Positions 34,852 to 43,763 of a stretch of 64,000 bases of DNA are shown here, in pieces. Each line of letters opens with the position of its first letter. The first letter of the stretch is position 1. The translations under genes were made by a program, and so were the position numbers. Under the pieces are notes generated by a model. The model was not told the DNA's origin. It saw only the letters and a list, made by a program, of their open reading frames with translations, and searched no databases. This DNA comes from CAZXGD01 sp046350455 (GTDB taxonomy: Bacteria; Planctomycetota; Phycisphaerae; Phycisphaerales; SM1A02). The DNA is taken from contig JAXMAM010000013.1 in the NCBI GenBank assembly GCA_046350455.1, positions 1-64,000 of the forward strand, written 5' to 3'.

Positions 34852-36138
34852 CTATTGCCTGGTGGCGGGGAAAGTAGGGACACCCGTGCCAGGCACCACT
34901 TTCTTGTATTGGGAGAGGCGCTTGAAGTGCTCGGCTTTCCAGCTCTCGGGGTAGGCGGGGTCGTCCAGCTCTACGGCAGCGCGGGTGGGGAGCAGCGGGC
35001 GGAAGGTGTCGCACATGACCGCCAGCTCGTCGGTGTGGGTCTTGCCCAGCGACTGCTCCACCGTGCCCGGGTGCGGCCCATGCGGAATGCCCAGCGGGTG
35101 CAGCGAGATCGAACCCACGCCGATGCCGCGGCGCGCCTTGTACTCGCCAGCCACGTAGTACATCACCTCATCTGAGTCGATGTTGGAGTGGTTGTACGGG
35201 ATCGGAATGGCGCGCGGATGGAAGTCCAGCGGCCGCGGGCAGAACGCGCAGATGACAAAGTTGTGCGCGTCGAACACCTGATGGATGGGCGGCGGCAGAT
35301 GCACCATGCCCACGATGGGCTGGAAGTCATCGGCGTTGAAGCAGTATGGGTAGTAGCACCCGTCCCACCCCACCACGTCCAGCGGGTGGTAGCCAAAGTC
35401 GTAGCTGTGCATCCGGCCCAGGGCCTTGATGCGAACCTCATGGCTGCCGATCTCGTCCACCGTCAGCGGGCTCTGCGGCACGCGCAGGTCGCGCTCGCAG
35501 TACGGCGCGTCCTCCAGGAACTGCGCGGACTTCTTGGCCACGTAGCGCGGCGGCGGCTGGATGTGCGAGCCGTTCACCGCCTCAAAGCACACGAACTTGC
35601 CGTAGGGCATCTCCTCGCGCGGCGTGCCCGCGGGGCGGTCGTCGTCTGCCAGGCGGTCGAACTCCATGTGGTAGATGGTGCCGCGCGGAATGACGATGAA
35701 GTCGCGCGCGCGGAACTTCAGCGTGCCAAACATGGTGTGCACGGTGCCAGAGCCAAAGTGCACAAAGAGGCACTCGTCGCCCTGCGCGTTCTTGTAGTGG
35801 TAGTCCATGGTCTCCACCGGCTGGCAGAGGCTCATCTCCACGTCGGAATTGCCCAGCACCACCACGCGGCCAGACACAGCGTCGCCCTTGCCGCGGAACT
35901 TCCAGCCTTCCATGTGGCGCATGCGCAGGATGTCAGTCTCCACATATTCAGGCACGGTGGAGTGCATGGGCTTCCAGCCTGACACCTGCGTGGGCGGATG
36001 GATGTGGTACAGCGTGCTCGTGGGGCCCACGAAGCCCTCGGTGCCAAAGACCTCCTCGCTGTACAGCGCGCCATCAGGACGGTGAAACTGCACGTGGCGC
36101 TTGTCCGGAATGCTGCCGCGCTGGATGTAGTAAGGCAT
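34852..36138 (-). CDS. hmgA: Homogentisate 1,2-dioxygenase
   Basis: 428 residues from ATG 36138, AAGGAA six nt upstream. It opens the ring of homogentisate to maleylacetoacetate. Family signatures: SGWKPMHSTVPEYVETDI, the segment GWDGCYYPYCFNADDFQPI and the Fe-binding region PLDFHPRAIPIPYNHSN followed by DEVMYYVAGEY, GIGVGSISLHPLGIPHGPHP (His and Glu ligands). Third gene of the phhA-hppD-hmgA operon. The last ~15 residues (VVPGTGVPTFPATRQ) are encoded by the REP-like element inserted at the usual end, so the natural C terminus has been replaced or extended. Confidence 0.95.
   Translation of the reverse strand: MPYYIQRGSIPDKRHVQFHRPDGALYSEEVFGTEGFVGPTSTLYHIHPPTQVSGWKPMHSTVPEYVETDILRMRHMEGWKFRGKGDAVSGRVVVLGNSDVEMSLCQPVETMDYHYKNAQGDECLFVHFGSGTVHTMFGTLKFRARDFIVIPRGTIYHMEFDRLADDDRPAGTPREEMPYGKFVCFEAVNGSHIQPPPRYVAKKSAQFLEDAPYCERDLRVPQSPLTVDEIGSHEVRIKALGRMHSYDFGYHPLDVVGWDGCYYPYCFNADDFQPIVGMVHLPPPIHQVFDAHNFVICAFCPRPLDFHPRAIPIPYNHSNIDSDEVMYYVAGEYKARRGIGVGSISLHPLGIPHGPHPGTVEQSLGKTHTDELAVMCDTFRPLLPTRAAVELDDPAYPESWKAEHFKRLSQYKKVVPGTGVPTFPATRQ
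34871..34902 (-). repeat. REP-like dyad element, copy 2
   Basis: Identical over 32 bp to 13250-13281 and in the same orientation relative to its gene. Here it lies inside the last codons of hmgA and supplies the codons VVPGTGVPT before the TAG. Two inner dyads and AAAGT/ACTTT ends as in copy 1. Confidence 0.75.
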
Positions 36139-36157
36139 GGGTGTTCCTTTCAGGATC

Positions 36158-37342
36158 TCAGAGGTTGCCGCGGCGGGCCTGCTCAAGCTCCAGGCTCTCG
36201 AACAGCGCGCGGAAGTTGCCCTTTCCAAAGCTCTGCGAGCCGCGGCGGCAGATGATCTCGATGAACAGCGTGGGCCGGTCCTGCAGCGGCATGGTGAAGA
36301 GCTGCAGCAGGTAGCCCTCGTCGTCTGCGTCCACCAGGATTCCAAGCTGGCGGATGCGATCGTGGTCCTCCTTCACGTTGGCGTGCATCTGCCCTTCCAC
36401 GCGCTCCCACACATGCTCGTAGTAGGTGTCTGGCAGGCGCAGGAAGTCCACGCCGCGGCGGCGCAGCTCTGCCACGGTCTCCAGCGCGTCGTTGCACCGG
36501 AAGGCCAGGTGCTGCACGCCAGGCACGTTGTTGGTGAAGTCCAGGTACTCCTGCACCTGGCTCTTCTTGCGCCCTTCTGCTGGCTCGTTGATGGGGATCT
36601 TGATGAGCCCGCTGCCAGAGTCCATCACCTTGGACATGAGGGCGGAGTACTCCGTGGAGATGTCCTTGTCGTCGAAGTGCTTGAAGAGGCTGAATCCCAG
36701 CACGTCGGAGTACCACTTCACCCACTGGTTCATGGCGCCCAGGCCCACGTTGCCCACCAGGTGGTCCACGCACTCCAGGCCGCACGGATGCGCACGGTTG
36801 AACTCATTGGTGGGGAAGCTGCGCACCTTGGCGTAGCCAGGCATGAACGCGCCGCCCGTCTTCACCTTGGGCAGGTCGTAGCCACCGCGCCGCGACACAA
36901 ACGTGTGCACGCACCGGCCAAAGGTCTTGATGGCCGCGCGGGTCACCGTGCCAGTGGCGTCCGTGGTCTCCATGGGTTCATGCGCACACTGCGCGCCGTT
37001 CCGGATGGCCTGGCGGTACGCGGCCTCTGCGTCGCGCACGGTGAAGGCGATGTCCTTCACGCCGTCGCCAAACTCAGCCACCTCCTTGCACGCGGGGTGG
37101 GCGCCATGCAGGCCCGTGGTCAGCAGCAGCCGGATGTTGCCCTGCGTGAGCAGGTACGAAGCCTCGTCGCGCGAGCCAGTGGTCAGGTCGCTGTACTGCT
37201 CCACCTGGAAGCCAAATGCATGCGCGTAGAAGAAGGCTGCCTGCCGGGCGTTGCCCACGTACAGACGCACATGGTCCACGTCTGCCAGGGCAAGCGGGTC
37301 TGTGGTGCGGAGCGGGGCTGCGATGGGAAGAGCGCTGGTCAT
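36158..37342 (-). CDS. hppD: 4-Hydroxyphenylpyruvate dioxygenase
   Basis: 394 residues. Converts 4-hydroxyphenylpyruvate to homogentisate, Fe(II)-dependent. The two vicinal-oxygen-chelate halves are visible (DHVRLYVGNARQAAFFY; then DHLVGNVGLGAMNQWVKWY). Iron ligands are in DHLVGNV (His), VQHLAFRCN (His) and TLFIEIICRRG (Glu). The end SFGKGNFRALFESLE is the family's usual closing signature. ATGA overlap (4 bp) with phhA and 19 bp before hmgA, so one operon. Confidence 0.96.
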   Translation of the reverse strand: MTSALPIAAPLRTTDPLALADVDHVRLYVGNARQAAFFYAHAFGFQVEQYSDLTTGSRDEASYLLTQGNIRLLLTTGLHGAHPACKEVAEFGDGVKDIAFTVRDAEAAYRQAIRNGAQCAHEPMETTDATGTVTRAAIKTFGRCVHTFVSRRGGYDLPKVKTGGAFMPGYAKVRSFPTNEFNRAHPCGLECVDHLVGNVGLGAMNQWVKWYSDVLGFSLFKHFDDKDISTEYSALMSKVMDSGSGLIKIPINEPAEGRKKSQVQEYLDFTNNVPGVQHLAFRCNDALETVAELRRRGVDFLRLPDTYYEHVWERVEGQMHANVKEDHDRIRQLGILVDADDEGYLLQLFTMPLQDRPTLFIEIICRRGSQSFGKGNFRALFESLELEQARRGNL

Positions 37343-38211
37343 GAGTGTGCTTCCTGAAGCGAGCGAGCAGCGGCTGCAGCGCGCACCTGCGCGGCGTAGG
37401 AGCGCATGGCGTCGCGCAGCTGCGTGAACGAATCCAGCACAAACAGCGTGGGCTGGTAGTGGTCAATCTCAAAGGGCGTGGAGCACGCCTCTTCCATGTT
37501 GAAGGGGCGACGGTCCACCTCTGGCGAGATCAGGCAGTGGCGGGACTCCCCCGGCGAGCTGATGAGCCCAGCGCCGTACACCTTGGTGCAGCCAGCCTCG
37601 CGAATGAGGCCGAACTCCACCGTGTACCAGAACAGGCGCGCCAGACGCTCGGTGTGGTGCTCATCCGCCACCAGCGCGGCGCTGCCGTAGTCCTGCAGGA
37701 ACTCTGCGAAGGCTGGGTCTGCGTGCAGCGGCACGTGGCCAAAGACATCGTGAAAGATGTCAGGCTCTGGCAGGTAGTCCACGCGCTCCTTGGGGCGGAT
37801 GACCACGGTGGTGGGGAACTCACGGCGCGAGAGGCAGGCAAAGAACGGCCGCGCTGCCACGTAGCCCGGCACAGCGCGCGACTGCCAGCCGGTCAGGCCG
37901 CGCAGGTTGCGGTTGATCTCACGCAGGTCCGGAATGGCCTCAGGCGTGAGACCGATGGCGCGTGCGCCGTTCAGCCACACCTGGCTGGCGTTGGCGTTCA
38001 GGTGGTCCTGCTGCTTGGCGTAGAGCTGGCGCCAGACTGCCTGATCGTCTGCGGTGTACCCCTCATAGTGCTGCTGGATGTAGAGGTGCGTGGGGTCGTC
38101 GTAGCCAGGCTGGCCAAAGTGCGCGGCATAGTCGCTGGCAGCACGGGCCTCTGCCCCATCAATCATGGCGTGGTTCAGGCTGTAGGCCTGGGTGTCGTCT
38201 GGGCGCGGCAT
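37339..38211 (-). CDS. phhA: Phenylalanine 4-monooxygenase
   Basis: 290 residues from ATG 38211 with GGAGGG six nt upstream. Converts phenylalanine to tyrosine using tetrahydropterin. Iron ligands: His pair in PDIFHDVFGHVPLHADP and Glu in FWYTVEFGLIREAG. The surrounding SRREFPTTVVIRP, FLQDYGSAAL and YGAGLISSPGE match bacterial PhhA. First gene of the operon; a promoter is visible at 38238-38265. No pterin carbinolamine dehydratase gene lies alongside. Confidence 0.95.
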   Translation of the reverse strand: MPRPDDTQAYSLNHAMIDGAEARAASDYAAHFGQPGYDDPTHLYIQQHYEGYTADDQAVWRQLYAKQQDHLNANASQVWLNGARAIGLTPEAIPDLREINRNLRGLTGWQSRAVPGYVAARPFFACLSRREFPTTVVIRPKERVDYLPEPDIFHDVFGHVPLHADPAFAEFLQDYGSAALVADEHHTERLARLFWYTVEFGLIREAGCTKVYGAGLISSPGESRHCLISPEVDRRPFNMEEACSTPFEIDHYQPTLFVLDSFTQLRDAMRSYAAQVRAAAAARSLQEAHS

Positions 38212-38237
38212 GGGGTGCCCTCCATGAATCTCGGATC

Positions 38238-38265
38238 ATTGTATCCATATATCTGACATACGCAA
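38238..38265 (-). promoter_or_regulatory. Promoter of the phhA-hppD-hmgA operon
   Basis: On the minus strand TTGCGT (38265-38260) is followed after 16 nt by TACAAT (38243-38238). Transcription would start about 20 nt before the phhA ribosome site and start codon. Same -35/-10 spacing as at 14598-14625 and 44809-44836. Confidence 0.55.
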
Positions 38266-38472
38266 CCCAGGCCTCTGCTGGCTGTCGCCTATAACCTGCG
38301 CCTAACTACAGCCCGGTCCTGGGAGGAGAGATTTTGCGCCTCCAATCTTCATGATCCACTGCGAATTCCTGCCCCATATCTCACGATTGGGGCAATCTTC
38401 CATGCAGGCGCTGCGCTCATTGGACGGGCGCGGCTGTCGCTGCCTTTGCACCCATCGCTCAGGAGAACTCCC

Positions 38473-40365
38473 GTGAAGAAGAGGATTGCATTTGCCACCG
38501 GATCGTTGCTGCTCGTCAGCGCGTGCAGTTTCGCATTCGCGAGCGGAGGCCACGCGCCTGCAGCGGGCACGGGCGGCACACAGGTTGGCATGGGTGGCGG
38601 CAAGCATGTGGATCAGGTGCAGCTCCCTGTTGAGCTGCTGCCTGTGCTGCAGATCTCCAATCGCATTGGACCTGCAGATCCCAGCCGGATGATGTCAGTG
38701 GCCGTGGGAATTCCGCCTGCTGACCAGGCTGCATTCGAGGGGTTCGCGGACAGCGTGAGCGACCCGTACAGCCCCAACTTCCGCCAGTTCATCACGCCCG
38801 AAGAAGTGGGCGCGCGCTTTGGCCTGCCGCAGGAGCGCGTGCAGGCGATCGCGGACTACCTGGCCAGCAAGGGCGTGACCATCACGCTGGTTGCGTCCAA
38901 CCGCATGGCGATTCTGTGCGAAGGCACCGTAGCCCAGTTTGAGGACGCCTTCAGCACGACCATCGACGAGTACGCCGTGGATCCCGTGTTGTCACCTGGC
39001 GATCCCGGTGGCAACCGCGAGTTCATCGCGCCATCCACACCGCTCATGGCACCGGCAGCCATCGCTGGCGACATTCTGGATGTCTTCGGCCTGGACACTT
39101 TCGTGAAGCCCATGCCGCGCACAGCGCTCACGCCTACGCAGACGCGCGTGCTGTACAACGCCATCGTCCCGTACGTGAACGGATTTCAGGGCACCGGCCG
39201 CACCTGCGGCATCAGCAACTTTGACGGCTACCGCCTGACCAACGTGCCGCTGTACTACAGCCACTACGGCCTTCCACTTCCCCCAGGTGGCGCCAACAGC
39301 AATGTCCACGTGGTCACAATCTCTGGCGGCGGTGCTGGCCCCGGCGCGCCCGGTGGAGAAGGCGATCTGGACATCCAGATGGTGCTGGGCATGGCGCCGC
39401 TCTGCGAGTTCTACATCTACGACAGCATCAACAACCTGGTGGCCACCCTCACCAAGGAGGCGCAGGACAACCTGTGCGATGTGATCTCTGAGAGCTATGG
39501 CTGGAACATCAACAGCTCCACAGCGTCTTCGGCGCACAACCAGCACGTAGCGATGACCGCACAGGGCATCACCTACATGGCCGCATCGGGTGACAACGGC
39601 ACCACGCTGGAGCCATACTCCTATCCCAACTACGAGCCAGAGGTGCTGCTCGTGGGTGGCACGGTGGCCACCGTCCAGTCCAACGGCACACGCATCACAG
39701 AAGTGGGCTGGAGCGGCAGCGGCGGCGGCTGGAGCACCAACTCGATTTCCTTCAACACGCGTCCCAGCTGGCAGGTCGGCACCGGCGTGAACACCTCCAT
39801 CAACAAGCGCATGGGGCCGGACCTCGCGCTCCAGGCTGCTGGCAGCGGCAACACTGGCGCCTACCCCTTCTACTACGAAGGAGCCATTGAGAGCACCTCT
39901 GTGGGCACCAGCTTCTCGTCGCCCGTGTTGGCTGGCCTGCTGGCCATCGGCGAGCAGAAGCTGATCAGCCTGGGTGGCCTGCCTCCCAACGGTGCTGGCA
40001 AGCGCCGCTTCGGCCGCCTGCAGAACGTGATCTATGCGCAGGATGGCCGTTCGGACGTGTGGTACGACATCACCAGCGGCAACAACGGCACCCTGCCCAA
40101 CGGCTCGTCCAGCAGCGCTGGCGTGAAGTTCGACATGGTGACTGGCTGGGGCGCCATGAAGCTGGATGCGTTCATCCTCACCCAGGTGCCACCGCCCTGC
40201 CCAGCGGATCTGAACGGCTCCGGCACGGTGGACGGCACGGATCTGGGCATCCTGCTGTCGCAGTGGGGCGGCGACGGCACGGCTGACCTCAACAACGACA
40301 ACATCGTGGACGGCACTGACCTGGGCATCCTGCTGGCTGGCTGGGGCAACTGCCCAACGTCCTGA
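38473..40365 (+). CDS. S53 family (sedolisin-like) protease with dockerin tail
   Basis: 630 residues from GTG 38473 with AGGAG at 8 nt. Signal peptide KKRIAFATGSLLLVSACSFAFA. A pro-kumamolisin domain (FADSVSDPYSPNFRQFITPE) precedes the catalytic domain: Glu/Asp pair in GGEGDLDIQM, oxyanion Asp in AASGDNGTTL, nucleophile in STSVGTSFSSPVLAG. The Ca site typical of the family is near the C terminus (KFDMVTGWGAM). Two dockerin-like repeats close it (DLNGSGTVDGTDLGILLS, DLNNDNIVDGTDLGILLA). A secreted acid serine protease is expected. Terminator at 40407. Confidence 0.92.
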   Translation: MKKRIAFATGSLLLVSACSFAFASGGHAPAAGTGGTQVGMGGGKHVDQVQLPVELLPVLQISNRIGPADPSRMMSVAVGIPPADQAAFEGFADSVSDPYSPNFRQFITPEEVGARFGLPQERVQAIADYLASKGVTITLVASNRMAILCEGTVAQFEDAFSTTIDEYAVDPVLSPGDPGGNREFIAPSTPLMAPAAIAGDILDVFGLDTFVKPMPRTALTPTQTRVLYNAIVPYVNGFQGTGRTCGISNFDGYRLTNVPLYYSHYGLPLPPGGANSNVHVVTISGGGAGPGAPGGEGDLDIQMVLGMAPLCEFYIYDSINNLVATLTKEAQDNLCDVISESYGWNINSSTASSAHNQHVAMTAQGITYMAASGDNGTTLEPYSYPNYEPEVLLVGGTVATVQSNGTRITEVGWSGSGGGWSTNSISFNTRPSWQVGTGVNTSINKRMGPDLALQAAGSGNTGAYPFYYEGAIESTSVGTSFSSPVLAGLLAIGEQKLISLGGLPPNGAGKRRFGRLQNVIYAQDGRSDVWYDITSGNNGTLPNGSSSSAGVKFDMVTGWGAMKLDAFILTQVPPPCPADLNGSGTVDGTDLGILLSQWGGDGTADLNNDNIVDGTDLGILLAGWGNCPTS

Positions 40366-40406
40366 GTCCTTCTCCTGCCTGAGGCAGGAGTCTCCGAGAG
40401 CACAAC

Positions 40407-40447
40407 GCGGTGGCTGAGCATGACGCCCAGCCACCGCGCTTTCTTGT
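40407..40447 (+). terminator. Rho-independent terminator
   Basis: 10-bp perfect stem GCGGTGGCTG / CAGCCACCGC with an 11-nt loop, then GCTTTCTT. Follows the protease gene by about 40 bp. A second, shorter hairpin (CTCCTGCC / GGCAGGAG, 40372-40390) lies just before it. Confidence 0.7.
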
Positions 40448-40474
40448 GCGTGCATGGAGGGTGCTGCCGGCGCC

Positions 40475-40918
40475 TCAGCCGCCGCAGGCGCCGTAGAAGA
40501 ACTTGCCCTCTGTGATCTTGCCGTTCTTCACGGTGTAGAGCGCAGTTTCTGTGAGGTTCATGCGGTGGTTGGCAAACGGGCCTTCTGTGGAGGTGCAGTC
40601 CAGGGACATGGCGCAGACGAACTGATCGCCGTTGACACTGGGCTTGCCGCAGGTGGCGCTGTGAATGGTGGTGGACTTGGCGAACTTCTCAGCCTTCTCA
40701 AGCAGGTTCGCCTTGCCATCAATGATGCGGTCGCAGCCTGGACCAGCCATGACTTCCACATGGCGGGCCGTGTCTGCGTACAGCTCCTTGATGGCGTCCA
40801 GGTTCGCGCCCTTGCTGAGCAGTTCGAAGAACCGGTCAGCCACCTTCTGGGTGGCCTGGTGCTCGGCGCTCATGGGCGGCATGGTGAATTCGGCTGGCTT
40901 GGTTGTGGTTGTGCTCAT
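40475..40918 (-). CDS. SnoaL-like / nuclear transport factor 2-fold protein
   Basis: 147 residues from ATG 40918. The helical start (HQATQKVADRFFELLSKGANLDAIKELYAD) followed by ARHVEVMAGPG and the strand pattern to KFFYGACG fits the SnoaL/NTF2-like fold. Such proteins isomerise or hydrolyse small ligands, or just bind them; no catalytic residue can be assigned. TACGCT ends 7 nt before the start. Lies between the protease and a dockerin gene. Confidence 0.78.
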   Translation of the reverse strand: MSTTTTKPAEFTMPPMSAEHQATQKVADRFFELLSKGANLDAIKELYADTARHVEVMAGPGCDRIIDGKANLLEKAEKFAKSTTIHSATCGKPSVNGDQFVCAMSLDCTSTEGPFANHRMNLTETALYTVKNGKITEGKFFYGACGG

Positions 40919-40950
40919 AGGGAAGAGCGTAGCACCGAGTGCCTGTCGGG

Positions 40951-41995
40951 TCAGGAGCAAGGACCCCATGCGCTGAGCAGGATTCCCAGGTCAGTGCCGT
41001 CCACCAGGCTGTCTCCTTTGAGATCTGCTGGGCTGTTTGGGCATTCGGGCCTGCCGCCAAGCAGGATCCCAAGATCAGTGCCATCCACCAGTTGGTCTGC
41101 ATTCAGATCGCCGATGCAGCTTGAAGAGTCTGTGAAGCCGGAGATCCGGATCACGCGGTTCGCGCCGCCAAAGCTCGAGAAGATGAAGTCACCAGTGAGC
41201 GGATCGATCGTGGCGCCCTCTGCCCCGCCGAAGCCCGATGTGAGCACGCGGCGGGTGGACGGGATGGGGTCGCCATTGGTGTCGGCGTCGAAGACAGCCA
41301 CCGACCCCGTGCTGTATTCAGACACCAGGATGGAGTCCACTGCAAAGTTTGGGTTGCCGCCATGCACGTAGGCCAGGCCTTCAGGGCCGCCACCGATGAA
41401 GACGCCTCCGTTCACCGCTGCGATGGTGAACGTGCCGTCGCCAGCTGGAGCGATGGTGGTGTCGTACAGGGTGCTGGACAGATAGGAGACGATCTTCAGC
41501 CGCCCGGCGCCTGGGAATCCCTCGGGCACCTGCAGCAGCGCGCCGGTAGATCCCACCACACCCAGCGGGCTGAGACTGATGATGGAAGCTGGCGCATTCT
41601 GGCCGGGCAGGATCTGGCCGACTGTGTTGTTGGAGTAGGTGGCGTAGGCCATCACGCCGCCGGGCAGCAGGCAGAGGCCGCCATCAATGAACGGTGCTGA
41701 TGCAGACTGGATGGTCTCGAAGCAACCCCAGCCAGAGATGTGGCCATTGCCATCACGGCGAAGGGCCACCCGGTAGATGGCGCCACTGACGCTGTTGGCA
41801 GAGCCGCCGATGTACATGGCGTTGGGTTCGGTCGGGAGGATGAGCACGCCGCCAAACGGCCCCTGGGACGCCAGCGGGTGCGCCAAGGTCAAACCATGTG
41901 TAGTTGGCGTCGAACGGCGGCTGGATGGTCTGCGCACCAGCAGGTGCAGCCACAGCAAGAAACGCCACGGAAGACAAAGTCAGCATTGCACGCAT
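40951..41995 (-). CDS. Secreted beta-propeller-like protein with dockerin tail, one frameshift
   Basis: Start ATG 41995 with AGGAG six nt upstream. The first frame gives a signal peptide (LTLSSVAFLAVAAPAGA) and TIQPPFDANYTWFDLGAPAG; the second gives ILPTEPNAMYIGGSA onward, with sugar- or NHL-like repeats, ending in two dockerin-like repeats (DLNADQLVDGTDLGILLG, DLKGDSLVDGTDLGILLS). A C-run of four at 41860-41863 (minus-strand GGGG) has one base too many; with three G it reads VPGPFGGVLIL continuously. As read, the frames are 41995-~41870 and ~41863-40951. Confidence 0.82.
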
Positions 41996-42121
41996 GGGAA
42001 CTCCTCAGTTTGGGGGCCCAAGCGCGGCCCGCGATGGAGCCATGGTAGGCACCACGCGCCATTTTCCAAACTGGGGATCTGCCGTTGCGTGCGCGGGCGG
42101 ATGTGGCACACTGGGGACGCC

Positions 42122-43681
42122 ATGTCCCACCACACGGTCGCCCGCCGATACCTCCACCCAGGACCGGTTGTCTGTGCAATGTCTTTCTTTGTCTCCATGG
42201 CCTCCGCCGGCGACACCGTGCACGTGACCTATTCCGTGGTGGACGACTGGGGCAGCGGCTACCAGGGCGCGCTCACCATCACCAACAACGCCAGCTGGAC
42301 CATCCCAGCGTGGAAGCTGCAGTTTGGCGCCGCGTGGACCATCACAGACCTGTGGGGCGCGGCCGTGGATCAGCACGCCGGCACCACCTACGTGCTGAAG
42401 CATGCGGCTTCAGAGAGCGCAGACCTGGCACCTGGCCAGACTGTGATCATGGGGTGGATCGGCGCGCCCGGCGCGGCGGCGCCGCCTGCTGCACCCACGC
42501 TGAACGGCTCGCCCATCGTGCTGAATGGCGATGCGCCTGCGCCGCCACCGCCGCAGCCAGTCCCGGCGCCAGCGTGGCCGTCGCGCTTCTTCTCGCCCTT
42601 CATTGACACCACGCTGTGGCCGCTGTTTGACCTGAACGGCTACGCAAGCACGCAGCAGGTGCCCTTCCTGACGCTGGGCTTCATCGTGGCGCAGGAGGGC
42701 AATCAGTGCCAGGGCGCCTGGGGCGGGTTTGCCGCGTATTCCGTGGCCAGCGGCTTCCGGCTGACAGAGATCAACCAGCTGCGCGCGGCGGGCGGCGATG
42801 TGCGGGTGTCGTTTGGCGGAGCGGCTGGGCACGAACTGGCGCTGGTCTGCACCACGGTGGAGAGCCTGCGCGCTGCCTACCAGGCTGCGATTGACGCCTA
42901 CGGACTGCGGCGCATTGACTTCGACATCGAAGGCGAGGCTGTGGAGGACCTGCCCAGCATTCACCGCCGATCGCAGGCCATCAAGCTGCTGCAGGACGCG
43001 GCGCAAGCGCAGGGCCGCCCGCTGTATGTCAGCCTCACGCTGCCTGTGCTGCCCACCGGCCTGGTGGCCAGCGGGCTGCAGGTGGTGGACTCTGCGCTGA
43101 CCTACGGCGTGCGCCTGGACGGCGTGAACATCATGGCCATGGACTATGGCGCTGCCGCCCCAGACCCAGGCGGGCACATGGGCGAGTACGCCATCCAGGC
43201 CGCCACTGCCCTGCACGCGCAGCTCATGCAGCGCTTTGCTGCGCATGGCATCAGCAAGACCGATGCCGAAGTGTGGGCCATCATCGGCGTGACGCCCATG
43301 CTGGGATACAACGACATCCCGGGCGAGATCTTTGAACTGGAGGACGCGCAGCAGGTGCTGGCGTTCGCAGAGCAGCATGCCATTGGCTCTCTGTCGTTCT
43401 GGGATGCCAACCGCGATCATCCGTGCGCCGCGCCGGTGCCGCAGCCGGACAACTTCTGCTCGGGCCTGCCGCAGGCTGAACACGCGTTCACAGGCATCTT
43501 CCGCGCGTACGCGCCGCCCAGCGTGCTGGCCGACATCAACAGCGATGGCCGCGTGGATGGCACAGACCTGGGCCTGATGCTGGGCTCTTGGGGAACTTCC
43601 AGCGCGGCCGCCGACCTTGACCGCAGCGGAGTGGTGGACGGCACAGACCTGGGCCTGCTGCTGGGCGCGTGGACCAGTTGA
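42122..43681 (+). CDS. GH18 chitinase-like protein with CBM2 and dockerin tail
   Basis: 519 residues from ATG 42122. Signal peptide (HPGPVVCAMSFFVSMASAG), then a CBM2-like domain (VTYSVVDDWGSGYQGALTIT, WTIPAWKLQF). After a Pro-rich linker (PPPPQPVPAP) the GH18 barrel contains DFDIEGE, the catalytic DxDxE (E is the acid), and NIMAMDYG. The first Asp of the usual DGxDxDxE is not present. Two dockerin-like repeats end it (DINSDGRVDGTDLGLMLG; the second is DRSGVVDGTDLGLLLG). Predicted secreted chitin- or peptidoglycan-glycan-degrading enzyme. Confidence 0.9.
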   Translation: MSHHTVARRYLHPGPVVCAMSFFVSMASAGDTVHVTYSVVDDWGSGYQGALTITNNASWTIPAWKLQFGAAWTITDLWGAAVDQHAGTTYVLKHAASESADLAPGQTVIMGWIGAPGAAAPPAAPTLNGSPIVLNGDAPAPPPPQPVPAPAWPSRFFSPFIDTTLWPLFDLNGYASTQQVPFLTLGFIVAQEGNQCQGAWGGFAAYSVASGFRLTEINQLRAAGGDVRVSFGGAAGHELALVCTTVESLRAAYQAAIDAYGLRRIDFDIEGEAVEDLPSIHRRSQAIKLLQDAAQAQGRPLYVSLTLPVLPTGLVASGLQVVDSALTYGVRLDGVNIMAMDYGAAAPDPGGHMGEYAIQAATALHAQLMQRFAAHGISKTDAEVWAIIGVTPMLGYNDIPGEIFELEDAQQVLAFAEQHAIGSLSFWDANRDHPCAAPVPQPDNFCSGLPQAEHAFTGIFRAYAPPSVLADINSDGRVDGTDLGLMLGSWGTSSAAADLDRSGVVDGTDLGLLLGAWTS

Positions 43682-43707
43682 CACGCGCGGCAGGCACGCG
43701 CGGCAGG
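43682..43707. repeat. Short tandem repeat, two copies of 13 bp
   Basis: CACGCGCGGCAGG is repeated twice immediately after the chitinase stop, and degenerate CG-rich sequence continues to about 43760. No gene. No function suggested. Confidence 0.4.
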
Positions 43708-43763
43708 CATGCGCGCGCAGACGCAGGTGCGCGCAGGGCGCGGATGCGCGCGCGCAGGGCCTC

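Noticed and set aside
38992..40455. Minus-strand open frame of 487 codons opposite the S53 protease
   Set aside because: It mirrors the protease codons and has no start signal or recognisable domain; high-G+C shadows of this size are expected.
41777..42121. Upstream extension of the chitinase frame from 41777
   Set aside because: It is antisense to the preceding dockerin gene; ATG 42122 gives a clean signal peptide.
43682..43760. CRISPR-like CG-rich repeats after the chitinase gene
   Set aside because: Only two exact 13-bp copies with no spacers; it is simple tandem repetition.
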